23,080 nucleotides of DNA from Deltaproteobacteria bacterium (GCA_003249585.1 QKIM01000315.1:1-23080); one strand, 5' to 3'; counted from the stretch's first letter, positions 1 through 8,517 are shown. The notes: generated by a model not told the origin, from the sequence alone. Numbers and translations: made by a program.

Positions 1-441
1 TCCCTTGAGATATCCAAGTCGAAGGTTGGCGGGGATCCACTGCAGGGCCATGGTGTAGAACCGATGTCGGTACTCCCTCACCCCTCCTTCATACCGCATT
101 CGTTCGAGCCAATGCCTCATCTCTTTGACATTTTTAGAAAATGAGAGTGCAAGAACCTGTTCGACATAGGTCTCGCAGTCCACGGCGCAGACATTGAAGA
201 CGGGGTCGGCGTCGGGGGCCCGCTCTTCTCCGGCGGGGTCGATCCCGTAGGAGATGCCCATGAACCGTTTGCTCCACAGATCGATCCGTGAGGCCAGGGT
301 CTTGGATTCCATGATGGCAAGCTCCCGCTCGAGATCGCCCAGAGTCTTGTCGGCGAACCAGCCGGCGGCCCGTCCGGGACCGCAGCCCGGATGGGGAGCG
401 AAGATCGTTGCGGTGAAGAGGTACCAGAAGGCGAAAGACAT
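1..441 (-). CDS. DUF1460 family protein (NlpC/P60-like), N-terminal part, cut by window edge
   Basis: Reading leftwards from an ATG at 441, an open frame of 147 codons continues off the left edge. An in-frame TAG three codons upstream fixes the start region; there is no good Shine-Dalgarno. The first ~20 residues are hydrophobic and may be a signal peptide. From about residue 53 the protein resembles DUF1460: RIDLWSKRFMGISYG, then VCAVDCETYVEQVLAL with the likely nucleophile Cys89 in DCET, then a RYEGG segment and a Tyr/Arg-rich segment. DUF1460 proteins are papain-fold relatives of NlpC/P60 cell-wall peptidases and amidases. The catalytic His and third polar residue would lie beyond the window. 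Recognition is by motif memory; the exact substrate is unknown. The gene is divergent from the lipoprotein row that starts at 567. Confidence 0.8.
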   Translation of the reverse strand, partial: MSFAFWYLFTATIFAPHPGCGPGRAAGWFADKTLGDLERELAIMESKTLASRIDLWSKRFMGISYGIDPAGEERAPDADPVFNVCAVDCETYVEQVLALSFSKNVKEMRHWLERMRYEGGVREYRHRFYTMALQWIPANLRLGYLKG

Positions 442-481
442 AGCTGAAATCTAATGGGTGTGTCCCAAAGTGCAACAGAAA

Positions 482-509
482 ACGATATGGAGTGGATAAA
501 CTCCGACAA
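482..509 (-). promoter_or_regulatory. possible sigma70-type promoter for the DUF1460 gene
   Basis: On the minus strand TTGTCG (504-509) and TATCGT (482-487) are 16 nt apart, about 40 nt before the start codon at 441. The spacer contains the inverted repeat GGAGT-6 nt-ACTCC (489-504), which could be an operator. Both hexamers have mismatches, so this is a weak call. I found no convincing plus-strand promoter for the gene at 567 in this 125-nt divergent gap. Confidence 0.3.
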
Positions 510-566
510 TTGATACATACTGTTGGGGTCTGAGACGGTACACTTCGGTTTGAAAGGTGCGTTATC

Positions 567-2555
567 ATGTGGAAAAAAATGGTCTTTGTTCTCTCGCTGG
601 GCCTCACCCTGCCTTTGGGCTGCGATGATGATTCATCGAATAACAATACTAATAATATCAATAACACGAGCAACACTGTCGCCATGCCGGAGCTGCGCTG
701 CCAGAGCGATCCCAGCGACGACATCGCCTTCACGGAGGTGACCGATGAGGTCGGTATCGGCGCCGAGGGGCTCCATCTCCTGGGGAATCGCCTGGGGGCC
801 GTGGACCTCAACGGGGACGGATATCCCGACATCCTCGCCCACAAGACGACGGGCGGAGTGCGGGATGCCACCGATGTGGAGGAGTATCAGAGGGGCAAGC
901 ACGTCCTGCTCAACGAGGCTGATCCCGTCAATCCAGACCGGCGCATTTTCGTGGACCACACCGAGGCTTCCGGGTACGACCTCATTCCCGGGAGCGGCGA
1001 ACGCGGCCGCGGAGCCAGCTGGGCCATCGCCGGCGATTTCAACAACGACGGTCACGTGGATCTCCTCGCGGGGGTCTACGGGGAGCTGGGGCAGGACACG
1101 GTAGTGGACCGCACGACGGTGCTCCTGGGTGACGGGCAGGGACACTTCACGCCCCAGGGCGGGACGGAACCCTTCAACGACAGCAACATGTACAGCAATG
1201 TCTCGGGGACCCTCATCGACTACGACCGCGACAGCCTCCTCGATATCTTCCTGGGGTACTATTACTCCAGTTATGGCGTCAGCCCCCAGCAGGATCGGCT
1301 CTACAAGAACGCCCACGTGCTGGGAATGTATCAGGACGTCACCTATTTTACAGGGCTCGAGACCTTCGTAGGGGGGGCGGCCGAGGCCCTGGACCACAAG
1401 CCCACCTGGGGCGTCACGGCCTGTGACGTGAACGCCGACGGCTGGACGGACCTCATCACCTCCAACTACGGGCGAGCCTACAACATGCTCTGGCTCTCCT
1501 CGGGGGGCGAGACCTTCGAGAACCATACGCTCTCCTCGGGGCTCGGGGCAGATGATCTCATGGACTATTCCGACAACCAGTTCTATGTCTGCCATTGTGT
1601 TCTCGGCGGGGGCACCGAGTGCGACGACGTCCCTGCGGGCACGCAGTTGATCACCTGCACTGACGATTACTGGAACGTGGGGTACGATGATCAGCCGTGG
1701 CGCAACGGCGGCAACACGGGAACCTCGGTCTGTGCCGACATCAACAACGATGGGTTCATGGACGTCTATCACGCCGACATCACCCACTGGCACATCGGCT
1801 CGAGCTCTGATCTCTCCCAGTTGATGCTCAACAACGGCGATCAGCCCACGACCTTTACCCGCCCCGACATCGCCGACATCGGCCTGGACAGGGTCCACGA
1901 GTCCGCCGACTGGAACCAGGGAGACATCTACGCCATGGCGGTGGATCTCGACAACGACGGGTATCTGGACATCATCGTGGGGGACACCGACTATCCGGGG
2001 ACCAAGCTCCGCATTTTCCGCCAGATGGGCGACGGCACCTTCGAGGAGTGCGCCGAGGAACTCGGGATCTACGCTCCAAGGGCCTCGGGTATCACCTACC
2101 TCGACTATGATCAGGACGGGGACTATGATCTCCTGGTGGGATTCTCCACCATGCGCTGCACCACCTCGGACACCGACTGCATCTTCACCGAGCCCAGGGT
2201 CCGCCTCTTCCGCAACGACGGGGGCAGTGCCCAGAACCGTGTCACATTCACCCTCTCGGGGACGGGCGTCTACGGCGGCTCAAACAGCCTGGCCATCGGG
2301 GCCGTGGTGCGCGTCACCGCAGGCGGCATGACCCAGACCCGTGAGCTTCAGTCCGGTTTTGGACACAACGCCATCCAGACGCCCCTGGAGATCTCTGTGG
2401 GCCTCGGTGATGCCTGCGTCGCCGACCGGGTGGAGATCTCCTGGCCCAACCAGAACCGCACGGTGACGGTGCTCGAGAACGTGCCCGCCAACTACCGCTA
2501 TTCCATTGCCGAGAACGACGGTGTGACTGGTTTCACGCCGCTCCCCGTCCAGTGA
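567..2555 (+). CDS. FG-GAP/VCBS repeat lipoprotein with C-terminal ASPIC/UnbV domain
   Basis: 662 residues. The N-terminus is a lipoprotein signal (two Lys, hydrophobic core, lipobox LPLGC with Cys19), followed by three Asp and an Asn/Thr-rich low-complexity linker to about residue 36. The body carries repeated calcium-loop motifs of the D-x-[ND]-x-D-G type: DLNGDGYPD, DFNNDGHVD, DVNADGWTD, DINNDGFMD, DLDNDGYLD, DYDQDGDYD. These are typical of FG-GAP/VCBS beta-propeller blades. A Cys-rich insert (CHC at 342-344, then Cys352 and Cys364) interrupts the propeller. Residues about 555-645 look like ASPIC/UnbV (GAVVRVTAGG, LQSGFGHNA, VEISWPNQN). The ATG is preceded by AAAGGTG about 8 nt upstream. 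Such proteins are exported and thought to act in adhesion or binding; the ligand is unknown. Asp at +2 would mean inner-membrane retention in enterobacteria but may not here. A 6-bp hairpin (2559-2577) without a T-tract lies in the 40-nt gap to the next gene. Confidence 0.88.
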   Translation: MWKKMVFVLSLGLTLPLGCDDDSSNNNTNNINNTSNTVAMPELRCQSDPSDDIAFTEVTDEVGIGAEGLHLLGNRLGAVDLNGDGYPDILAHKTTGGVRDATDVEEYQRGKHVLLNEADPVNPDRRIFVDHTEASGYDLIPGSGERGRGASWAIAGDFNNDGHVDLLAGVYGELGQDTVVDRTTVLLGDGQGHFTPQGGTEPFNDSNMYSNVSGTLIDYDRDSLLDIFLGYYYSSYGVSPQQDRLYKNAHVLGMYQDVTYFTGLETFVGGAAEALDHKPTWGVTACDVNADGWTDLITSNYGRAYNMLWLSSGGETFENHTLSSGLGADDLMDYSDNQFYVCHCVLGGGTECDDVPAGTQLITCTDDYWNVGYDDQPWRNGGNTGTSVCADINNDGFMDVYHADITHWHIGSSSDLSQLMLNNGDQPTTFTRPDIADIGLDRVHESADWNQGDIYAMAVDLDNDGYLDIIVGDTDYPGTKLRIFRQMGDGTFEECAEELGIYAPRASGITYLDYDQDGDYDLLVGFSTMRCTTSDTDCIFTEPRVRLFRNDGGSAQNRVTFTLSGTGVYGGSNSLAIGAVVRVTAGGMTQTRELQSGFGHNAIQTPLEISVGLGDACVADRVEISWPNQNRTVTVLENVPANYRYSIAENDGVTGFTPLPVQ

Positions 2556-2595
2556 CCAGAGCCCTCGACGGGGGCTCCGCGACGAGGTCCTTCCC

Positions 2596-4599
2596 ATGCT
2601 TTCGAGACTGTCTCTCATCCTTGCTTTGATATGTTTGCTTTCGGGGTTCGCCTCCTGTTCAGACGTCGACGGGAATTCCGTCGAGATCGACGAATGGGGT
2701 CCCATCAGCGTGACCGGAGGATATCCCCTCACCCTCCTCCCCTCCTCCCGTCTCGTGATCCAGGGTGGCCCCTTCCCCGACGCCTCCTTCGGAGTCCTCA
2801 CCCTGAACATCGACGGGGTCTTCCAAGGGGGAGGCCAGAGCGTCTCGGTGCGTGAGAGCCGGCTCGCCACCTGGATCGACGCCGGACACATGGAGATCTC
2901 CATTCCCCCTGATCTCTACCAGCGGCTGGCTGGCGGGGCCATGCAAAGCGGGACCCTCAGCGCCCGGTTCTGGGTCGAGGCGGTCTCCAGCCGGACCCAA
3001 CGGATTTACGCCAGTGAAGAGATCCCCGTCAACGTCCAGCTCGTCACCGCCCTCACCCCGACGCTCGACAGCGTTTCCACAGGGAATGTCTACCACTTCG
3101 AGTCCCCCATCACCTTCGACGCCGGTGACCTCCTCCTGGACAATGAGGAAGGGGTCACCGTCGCCGTGCTCTCGGGCTGTTTTCTTCCCTATGGTGCGAC
3201 AGGGACCTGCGAAGCATCCGGAACCACCATGAGTGACGTGGAGCTGCCGCTCACGGCACTCGATCCCGTGACCCGTAGGGGAGGCAGCTTCGGGATTCCC
3301 GTCTCCGTGTTCGGAGTGGAGCCGGGGACCTTCGAGGGGACCCTCACCCTGCGCAACCGCCACCAGGGAGACGTCAACGTGGACTCCCAGACCCTGGCCT
3401 TCACCGTGGATCTCATCGAGACGGAGATCACCCGGGTCGTGACCTCGGAGACCTCCCTCGGCGGGTACATTGTTCTCCAGGGTGAGGGGTTCGCCCTTCA
3501 GGGTGATCAGTGCGGCACGACCCTCTCCTTCGATGGGGAGTTCACCCACGCCCAGGGGGGTGCCGATCCCTTCTCGCTCATCCTCATCCCCGAGGTGGTC
3601 TCCAGTTCGGAGATCCGGTACATCCTCGAAGAGGGTGCAGACTTCGGCGCGACCCTCGATTTGCGCAAGGTCGACGGGATCCTCGATGGCACGGTGACTC
3701 CGCAGGTGTGCTGTGGTGCGCAGTGCCAGGAAGGGCTGCCCTTCCCCGTCTCGGTGGGGATCGGCCCCGTCAAACAGGTGGTGCAGCTGGTCTTCCAGGA
3801 CTCCTATGTTGCAGCGCTGTCCCGCTTCGGTCTCCAGGGCGCCCAACTGGAGATTCGAGACAGCATGGTGGACGTGATCAACACGATCTATCAGGGCATC
3901 AACGTGGAGATCCGCACCGAGGCCGTGGAGGACTATGCCCTCTATTCGGTAGTGGAGATCCATGGCTTCGACCCCAACAACCTGGGGCTCATGGGGTACG
4001 ACAACACCGTGGGCAAGGATGTGGGCAACCTGCGACTCTATGACACCCTCGGTGGTGTCAATTCCCACACCCAGCAGGACGGCTACCCCGGGTACGGCGG
4101 GGTCTTCCTCGAATCCTACTTCGGTTTCTCCAAGTGTCCTCCCGAGGGGATCTCCTCCATCGATCTCGCCACGGGGATCTTCGATCTCATCTTCGATCCC
4201 CTGCGGCCCGACCGGGGAGGCACCGCCGTCTCGGCCTCGGAGATCTCCTCCATCATCCAACCGACGGATCTCACGATCTGTCTCGAGGAGTCGGGCAGCC
4301 GCGCCGTGGAGATCTCCTGCGCCGTGGCGGTCCTGGCCAGGATGGTGGGGAGCACCATCGCCCACGAGCTCGGGCACTCCTTCGGACTTGCCGAGCCAGG
4401 TTCTCCAGACGTCTTCCACAACCTCGGAGAGCAGCCCTACCGCCTCATGGACTCCGGAGGACTGCGTCCCTTCGAGGAAAGGACAGGGCTCCTCGGAGAG
4501 GGGATCGAAAAATTCTGCATCTCCAACTTCCAGTATCTTCTCAGCATCATGCCTGATCCCGGCCACACCGACGATGGCCAGGAGCGTCCCGGTTGCTGA
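2596..4599 (+). CDS. predicted lipoprotein with metzincin-like zinc metalloprotease domain
   Basis: 667 residues. A hydrophobic signal peptide ends in FASC (Cys21), a slightly atypical lipobox. The long N-terminal half is beta-rich with no recognised catalytic motif; segments such as GGYPLTLLPSSRLVIQGG and GGYIVLQGEGFA suggest IPT/TIG or other Ig-like modules. The C-terminal part carries HELGH at residues 590-594 inside TIAHELGHSFGLAEPG, then a probable Met-turn RLMDSGG with Met618. HExxHxxGxx plus a Met-turn is the zinc-metzincin pattern. The usual third ligand (His or Asp) is replaced by Glu600. Start: ATG with GAGG about 9 nt upstream. It is probably co-transcribed with its neighbours (40 nt before, 7-nt overlap after). 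Likely role: cell-surface or periplasmic proteolysis; substrate unknown. The protease assignment rests on the motif, not on a full domain match. Confidence 0.8.
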   Translation: MLSRLSLILALICLLSGFASCSDVDGNSVEIDEWGPISVTGGYPLTLLPSSRLVIQGGPFPDASFGVLTLNIDGVFQGGGQSVSVRESRLATWIDAGHMEISIPPDLYQRLAGGAMQSGTLSARFWVEAVSSRTQRIYASEEIPVNVQLVTALTPTLDSVSTGNVYHFESPITFDAGDLLLDNEEGVTVAVLSGCFLPYGATGTCEASGTTMSDVELPLTALDPVTRRGGSFGIPVSVFGVEPGTFEGTLTLRNRHQGDVNVDSQTLAFTVDLIETEITRVVTSETSLGGYIVLQGEGFALQGDQCGTTLSFDGEFTHAQGGADPFSLILIPEVVSSSEIRYILEEGADFGATLDLRKVDGILDGTVTPQVCCGAQCQEGLPFPVSVGIGPVKQVVQLVFQDSYVAALSRFGLQGAQLEIRDSMVDVINTIYQGINVEIRTEAVEDYALYSVVEIHGFDPNNLGLMGYDNTVGKDVGNLRLYDTLGGVNSHTQQDGYPGYGGVFLESYFGFSKCPPEGISSIDLATGIFDLIFDPLRPDRGGTAVSASEISSIIQPTDLTICLEESGSRAVEISCAVAVLARMVGSTIAHELGHSFGLAEPGSPDVFHNLGEQPYRLMDSGGLRPFEERTGLLGEGIEKFCISNFQYLLSIMPDPGHTDDGQERPGC

Positions 4600-5624
4600 A
4601 CACTGCTGTCCCCATGCTGCGCCCGCTCGTGCTCCTCGCCCTGGTGTCATGGGGGTGCTCCGAGAAAAAGGAGCCGCCCCGTCCCGAGATTCCCCGGGAG
4701 TACACGCCGTCGGGGCATATGGAGAACATAGTCCGGTATCTCGCGAAGACGGGCGCCGGGAAGGAGTGGGTCTTCTACCTGCAGGCCAACCGTCCACTTC
4801 CTGATACCCTGCGACGCTACCCCGTCTATGCCTTCATCGACAAGAAGGCCGATGCCTCGCTGCTCATTGTGGGAAAGGTCCGGTACGCCGCGCGAGGCAA
4901 ACCGCTGGTGACCATGGAGCGGCTGAAGGGGATTCTCGACGAGCTTCACGTGGTGCGACTGGGGGCGGCCTCGCGGACCCATCTGCTGCTCTCCAAGACC
5001 CACTACCGAAAGGAAGGGACCGTCTACTCCCGGACGACCTTCTGGGATCTGCACGGGGGAAAGCTCAAGGTGCTGTGGTCCATCGGATCCTCTTACGATC
5101 CCGACTACCGCGAGACCTACAACCCTCCCGAATTTCACTACTGGGACAACAACGACGACGGGATCCGCGAGATCATCCTCACCAACAGCTGGCCCGACAA
5201 GAAGAAACCACCGCGGTGGAAGGCGCGCTGGGCGGTCTTTCGCTGGAACCCCGATGCCCGCGTGATCGTCCCGGTCAGGGGGCTGCTGTTAAGCAAGTAC
5301 AAAGACCAGAACCCCCTGTGGATCTCCTTCGCCGCCGTGGAGGCGGGGACCCTGAACAAGGAGCGTCAGGCCCGCCTCCTGATGCGTACACACGCCATCT
5401 GCGACAGTACCAGCGCCATGCTCTCCAAGCTCCTTTTCAAGAAATGGAAGATCTCCGGACCGCCGAAGTTCCTGGAACTCCAGGACCATTTCGCTCGGGT
5501 TTCCATGGACCTCAAGGGAGACAAGGTCCCCTACCGCATGGTCTTTGAGCTCCACGGACAGCGGGACGTGGAGATCGAACGCTGGCTCATCTGCCGCATC
5601 TCGCTGTTCAAGAAGAAGTCGTGA
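4593..5624 (+). CDS. predicted lipoprotein of unknown function
   Basis: 343 residues from a TTG at 4593 that overlaps the previous stop by 7 nt and has GGAG about 8 nt upstream. An ATG at 4614 (seven codons later) is the alternative; it has no Shine-Dalgarno but gives a compact signal peptide. With either start the N-terminus is hydrophobic and ends in SWGC, a non-canonical lipobox (Cys22 from the TTG), followed by charged Lys/Glu residues. The mature part is basic with no family I recognise. One segment, DNNDDGIREI, resembles a single VCBS-like calcium loop, echoing the first gene of the row. The overlap suggests translational coupling to the protease-like gene. It ends 3 nt from the stop of the convergent kinase gene, with no terminator hairpin seen between them. 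Confidence 0.78.
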   Translation: MLNTAVPMLRPLVLLALVSWGCSEKKEPPRPEIPREYTPSGHMENIVRYLAKTGAGKEWVFYLQANRPLPDTLRRYPVYAFIDKKADASLLIVGKVRYAARGKPLVTMERLKGILDELHVVRLGAASRTHLLLSKTHYRKEGTVYSRTTFWDLHGGKLKVLWSIGSSYDPDYRETYNPPEFHYWDNNDDGIREIILTNSWPDKKKPPRWKARWAVFRWNPDARVIVPVRGLLLSKYKDQNPLWISFAAVEAGTLNKERQARLLMRTHAICDSTSAMLSKLLFKKWKISGPPKFLELQDHFARVSMDLKGDKVPYRMVFELHGQRDVEIERWLICRISLFKKKS

Positions 5625-5627
5625 GTT

Positions 5628-6833
5628 TCAGAATATGGGAGCTGTGGGTGAGAGGACGATCTGCACGGCCGAGACCTCTCCCTCCGTGACGATGGGGACG
5701 GTCCAGCACGTGGCGACGGCGTCGCCCAGCTCGATGCGCCGGCTGGTCACCTTCACCGTCTCCAGGGCGTCCTGGATGTCGCTCAGGAGCACTGGCGCGG
5801 AAAAGGCCAGGGGGCAACGGGCGAAGTAGTCCCACTCCCGGTCGTCTCCCAGGAGCGCCGCCGCCGTGGTGTTCCGGTAGAGGATCCTCCCTGTCCTGCT
5901 CAAGAGCAGACGCGGGAAGGGATCGGAGTCGAGCATGGCCAGTCTCAGACGATCCAGAAAACTGGAACCCTGGGAGGCCGTCATCGCGTGCTTCCCGTGG
6001 GGGTCTGTCGTCTCCCGGCCGAGCTCCGGCGGGACCTCCTCTGGGGGCTGCCGGGTGAGCAACTGGGACAGGGTTTCGGCACGGCGCTCGGGTTTGAAGG
6101 AGAGCAGCCCACGGAGGATCTTGATCAGATCCTCGGAGACTCCGTGCTCCCGGGGGAGCGCCAGAGAGCCGTTGTTGCGGAAGGAGGGGAGTTTGCCGAA
6201 GGTGATCTCGAAGAGGAGCACCCCCAGGGCGAAGTGGTCAAGGGCGGGCCCCGGCTGTCGACCTGCGAAGATCTCTGGGGCGAGATACTCCGGTGTCAGG
6301 TCGAGATCCATCCAGTCCTTGAGCCGACGCTTGGGGAGGAAATCCATGAGCTTGACGGTAAACGCTTCCCCCTGGCGACACAGGAAGAGGTTCTCCGGTT
6401 TGATGTCCCCGTGGAGCATGCCCATGCCGTGGATATAGTCGATGACCAGGGCGAGCTGTGCGCCAATGGCCATGATGGACGACTCGGGGAGGGTCTCCTT
6501 GGCCTTGAGCCGGCTGGAGAGGGAGGCCCCCGTGAGGAGCTCCATGACCTGGAAGGGCCCCCAGGTGAGATCTTCTCCGCAGTCAATGGTCTGTACGAGG
6601 TTCGGGTGCTCAAGATCCATACTCAGGGTGGAACCCGCCAGGAAGTGGCGTTTCTCCTCCTCAAAGCCCTCGGTATCTCGCGACAAAAGCACTTTAACGG
6701 CGACCTCCACCCCGTCCCCGTCGCGGGAGGCTCTGAAGACGGCACCTTTGGCGCCCGTGGCGATGAGCTGCTGGAGGGTGTATCTGGAGCCGATCCGCGG
6801 GTTCTTCTTCAGGAGGTTTGGGTAGTTCGTCAT
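5628..6833 (-). CDS. Ser/Thr protein kinase (Hanks type) with C-terminal PAS-like region, DFG changed to DFL
   Basis: 401 residues, predicted cytoplasmic (no membrane segment seen). Kinase landmarks in order: glycine loop TGAKGAVF (26-33, first Gly replaced by Ala25), VAVK with Lys47, HGDIKPEN (141-148; Asp143 catalytic, Asn148 metal-binding), DFL at 164-166 instead of DFG, YLAPE (183-187), and DHFALGV with Asp199. The catalytic Lys and Asp residues are kept, so activity is plausible despite the Gly-to-Leu change. The activation segment is short (24 residues from D164 to E187). After a Pro/Glu linker (about 262-285) the segment DPFPRLLLSRTGRILYRNTT (304-323) looks like a PAS start, and the domain would run to near the C-terminus. 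The ATG overlaps the upstream glycosyltransferase stop as ATGA, indicating translational coupling. Third gene of the minus-strand operon. Confidence 0.87.
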   Translation of the reverse strand: MTNYPNLLKKNPRIGSRYTLQQLIATGAKGAVFRASRDGDGVEVAVKVLLSRDTEGFEEEKRHFLAGSTLSMDLEHPNLVQTIDCGEDLTWGPFQVMELLTGASLSSRLKAKETLPESSIMAIGAQLALVIDYIHGMGMLHGDIKPENLFLCRQGEAFTVKLMDFLPKRRLKDWMDLDLTPEYLAPEIFAGRQPGPALDHFALGVLLFEITFGKLPSFRNNGSLALPREHGVSEDLIKILRGLLSFKPERRAETLSQLLTRQPPEEVPPELGRETTDPHGKHAMTASQGSSFLDRLRLAMLDSDPFPRLLLSRTGRILYRNTTAAALLGDDREWDYFARCPLAFSAPVLLSDIQDALETVKVTSRRIELGDAVATCWTVPIVTEGEVSAVQIVLSPTAPIF

Positions 6834-8512
6834 GGTTGATGGGGTTGCCTGGAGATCTCGCGGCGGGAGTTCGCATCCAGATTCAGGAACTTCTTCCCGA
6901 TACAGCAGTAATTGGTCCGGGCTCTGCCGCGATCATCGGCCGACAGGGGCAGCCTGAGGCAAAAGTACTCGTAGCCTCTGAAGTATGCAAGGACTCTTTT
7001 GCGGTGCCCGGGGGAAGGCGGTCCGAAACCGATGGTGGCGATGCCCGGTGAGCAAAGGATATCGGGTTGTTGTTGCTTCAAAGAGGCCCATGAAGCCTGT
7101 TTGAGGTGGCCTGGTTTGTAAAATTTCCCCGCCTTCACGGTCTTTCTCGCGATGGCCTTGTCCATGAGTCCGAAGGTGTCGATCGCCCTGCCGATCTGGC
7201 TTTCGTAGGAGATCGCGCCGGCTCCCCCAACCGCCATGGTCCGCCGATCCGCGTGACCGTTGAGCAGTCGGTTCAGGGCCCGGCCCACCAGAACCCGGTC
7301 CCCCACATAGTGGGTCATGCCGCGCAGGGACTCCATGCCGAGCTGGCGACGCTCCAGTCCAAGGCTGGGTTCTTCGAAGGCGAGGGATCTGTGCAGGAGA
7401 AACCCTGCGGTACCCAGCCCGAGGACGAGGGCGAGGACAGGTGCGGCGGTCCTCGGGGAGATATGCCTCGCGGCAAATCGTGTCCATCCCTGGATCGCGA
7501 GCGCCACCAGCACGGACAGGGGGATCAGGACCGGCACGAAGAAGCGGTGCATGGCCATGAAATCCCCGCCTGAGGTGATGAGGGTCACCAGCCAGGCTGC
7601 CAGGAGCGTCACCACGAGAACCAGGGGGCCCAAGGAACGGACCGGGAGAAAGGCCAGCCCGATCAGGAGGGGCGACAATGCGAGAAGGGAGTAGGTGGAA
7701 ACGAACCCACGCACATAGGCCAGCCCGTGCTCGCGGAGGAAGGCTGCGGGGATGCCTGAGACCTTGGCGTAGTAGGTGTTCGGGAGCAACTCCCCGTAGT
7801 AGTGGGCGCGAAAGAGGAAGAGCCCTCCCAGGATCAGGGTGAAGATCGCTGCGCCATCGAGCATCTCGAGTATGGGCTCGGGTTCACGCCGGCTCCACGC
7901 GCGCCTTAGGGCCATGAAGAAGAGCCAGGTGAAGGAAATGGCTGAAAAGAGGGCGCCTTCCGGGCGGGTGAGGGCCACGGCTCCCCACAGGCATCCGGCA
8001 GCGTGCTGACGCTCGCGAAAAGTCATCCACAGGGCCAGGGCGAAGAGGGCCGTGAAGGCCATGGTCTCGAGGCCTCCAGCCGTCCAGGTGGCGTAGGGTG
8101 CCCAGACCACGAGGAAGAGAGGGGGGAGAAAGGAGATCCACTGGGTGACGTGGGGAGAAGCCCTGTCATCGGACGCCGTGAATGCCTGAGTCAGGCCATA
8201 CGTGGCCCTCAGAGCCGCCAGTGAGGCCAGCGCCGAGAGGGTGAGGGCTACCCAGACCAGGTTCAGCCGCAGAAAGGCGAAGACCGACAGGAGGAGGGTC
8301 CAGGAGAAGTTGGAGAATCCCTCTACCGCTTCGCCCCGGTTGTAGACGAGCTGCCCGTGTTCGGCCAGGTTGCGGGCGTAGCGGAAGGTGATGTAGGCGT
8401 CGTCGCAGACGAAGAAGCCGGTGTGAGCGGTGTGGGCGAGCCCGAGGAGAAAGAGCAGCAGCAGGATCCCCCACGTGACACGTGTGCTCCGCGGGATGGC
8501 GTTGAGAGGCAT
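6830..8512 (-). CDS. multi-pass membrane glycosyltransferase, GT-C / AftB-like
   Basis: 560 residues from the ATG at 8512; an in-frame ATG at 8629 would add 39 residues but lies inside the cyclase gene and gives a polar, non-membrane extension, so 8512 (5 nt after the cyclase stop) is preferred. The first transmembrane helix is followed by FVCDDAYITFRYARNLAEHG and then GEAVEGFSNFSWTLLL. This Asp-Asp loop is typical of lipid-phosphate-sugar-dependent GT-C enzymes such as the AftB-like arabinofuranosyltransferase group. About ten further hydrophobic helices follow. A soluble C-terminal part contains GAISYESQIGRAIDTFGLMD, also typical of that group. It probably transfers a sugar from a polyprenyl carrier on the outer face of the inner membrane; donor and acceptor cannot be read from sequence. 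Its stop overlaps the kinase start by 4 nt. Confidence 0.83.
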   Translation of the reverse strand: MPLNAIPRSTRVTWGILLLLFLLGLAHTAHTGFFVCDDAYITFRYARNLAEHGQLVYNRGEAVEGFSNFSWTLLLSVFAFLRLNLVWVALTLSALASLAALRATYGLTQAFTASDDRASPHVTQWISFLPPLFLVVWAPYATWTAGGLETMAFTALFALALWMTFRERQHAAGCLWGAVALTRPEGALFSAISFTWLFFMALRRAWSRREPEPILEMLDGAAIFTLILGGLFLFRAHYYGELLPNTYYAKVSGIPAAFLREHGLAYVRGFVSTYSLLALSPLLIGLAFLPVRSLGPLVLVVTLLAAWLVTLITSGGDFMAMHRFFVPVLIPLSVLVALAIQGWTRFAARHISPRTAAPVLALVLGLGTAGFLLHRSLAFEEPSLGLERRQLGMESLRGMTHYVGDRVLVGRALNRLLNGHADRRTMAVGGAGAISYESQIGRAIDTFGLMDKAIARKTVKAGKFYKPGHLKQASWASLKQQQPDILCSPGIATIGFGPPSPGHRKRVLAYFRGYEYFCLRLPLSADDRGRARTNYCCIGKKFLNLDANSRREISRQPHQP

Positions 8513-8517
8513 GGTGC

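Noticed and set aside
134..871. Minus-strand ORF of 245 codons across the divergent gap
   Set aside because: It overlaps both the DUF1460 gene and the start of the FG-GAP gene in other frames and has low-complexity Arg/Pro/Ser-rich sequence typical of a shadow frame.
633..1898. Minus-strand ORF of 421 codons inside the FG-GAP gene
   Set aside because: Antisense to a clearly coding frame with calcium-loop motifs; Val/Asp/Gly-rich composition reflects GC-rich codons on the other strand.
2659..4797. Minus-strand ORF of 712 codons opposite the metalloprotease-like gene
   Set aside because: Gly/Asp/Glu/His-rich antisense reading with no family motif; the plus strand has a signal peptide, HELGH and good Shine-Dalgarno.
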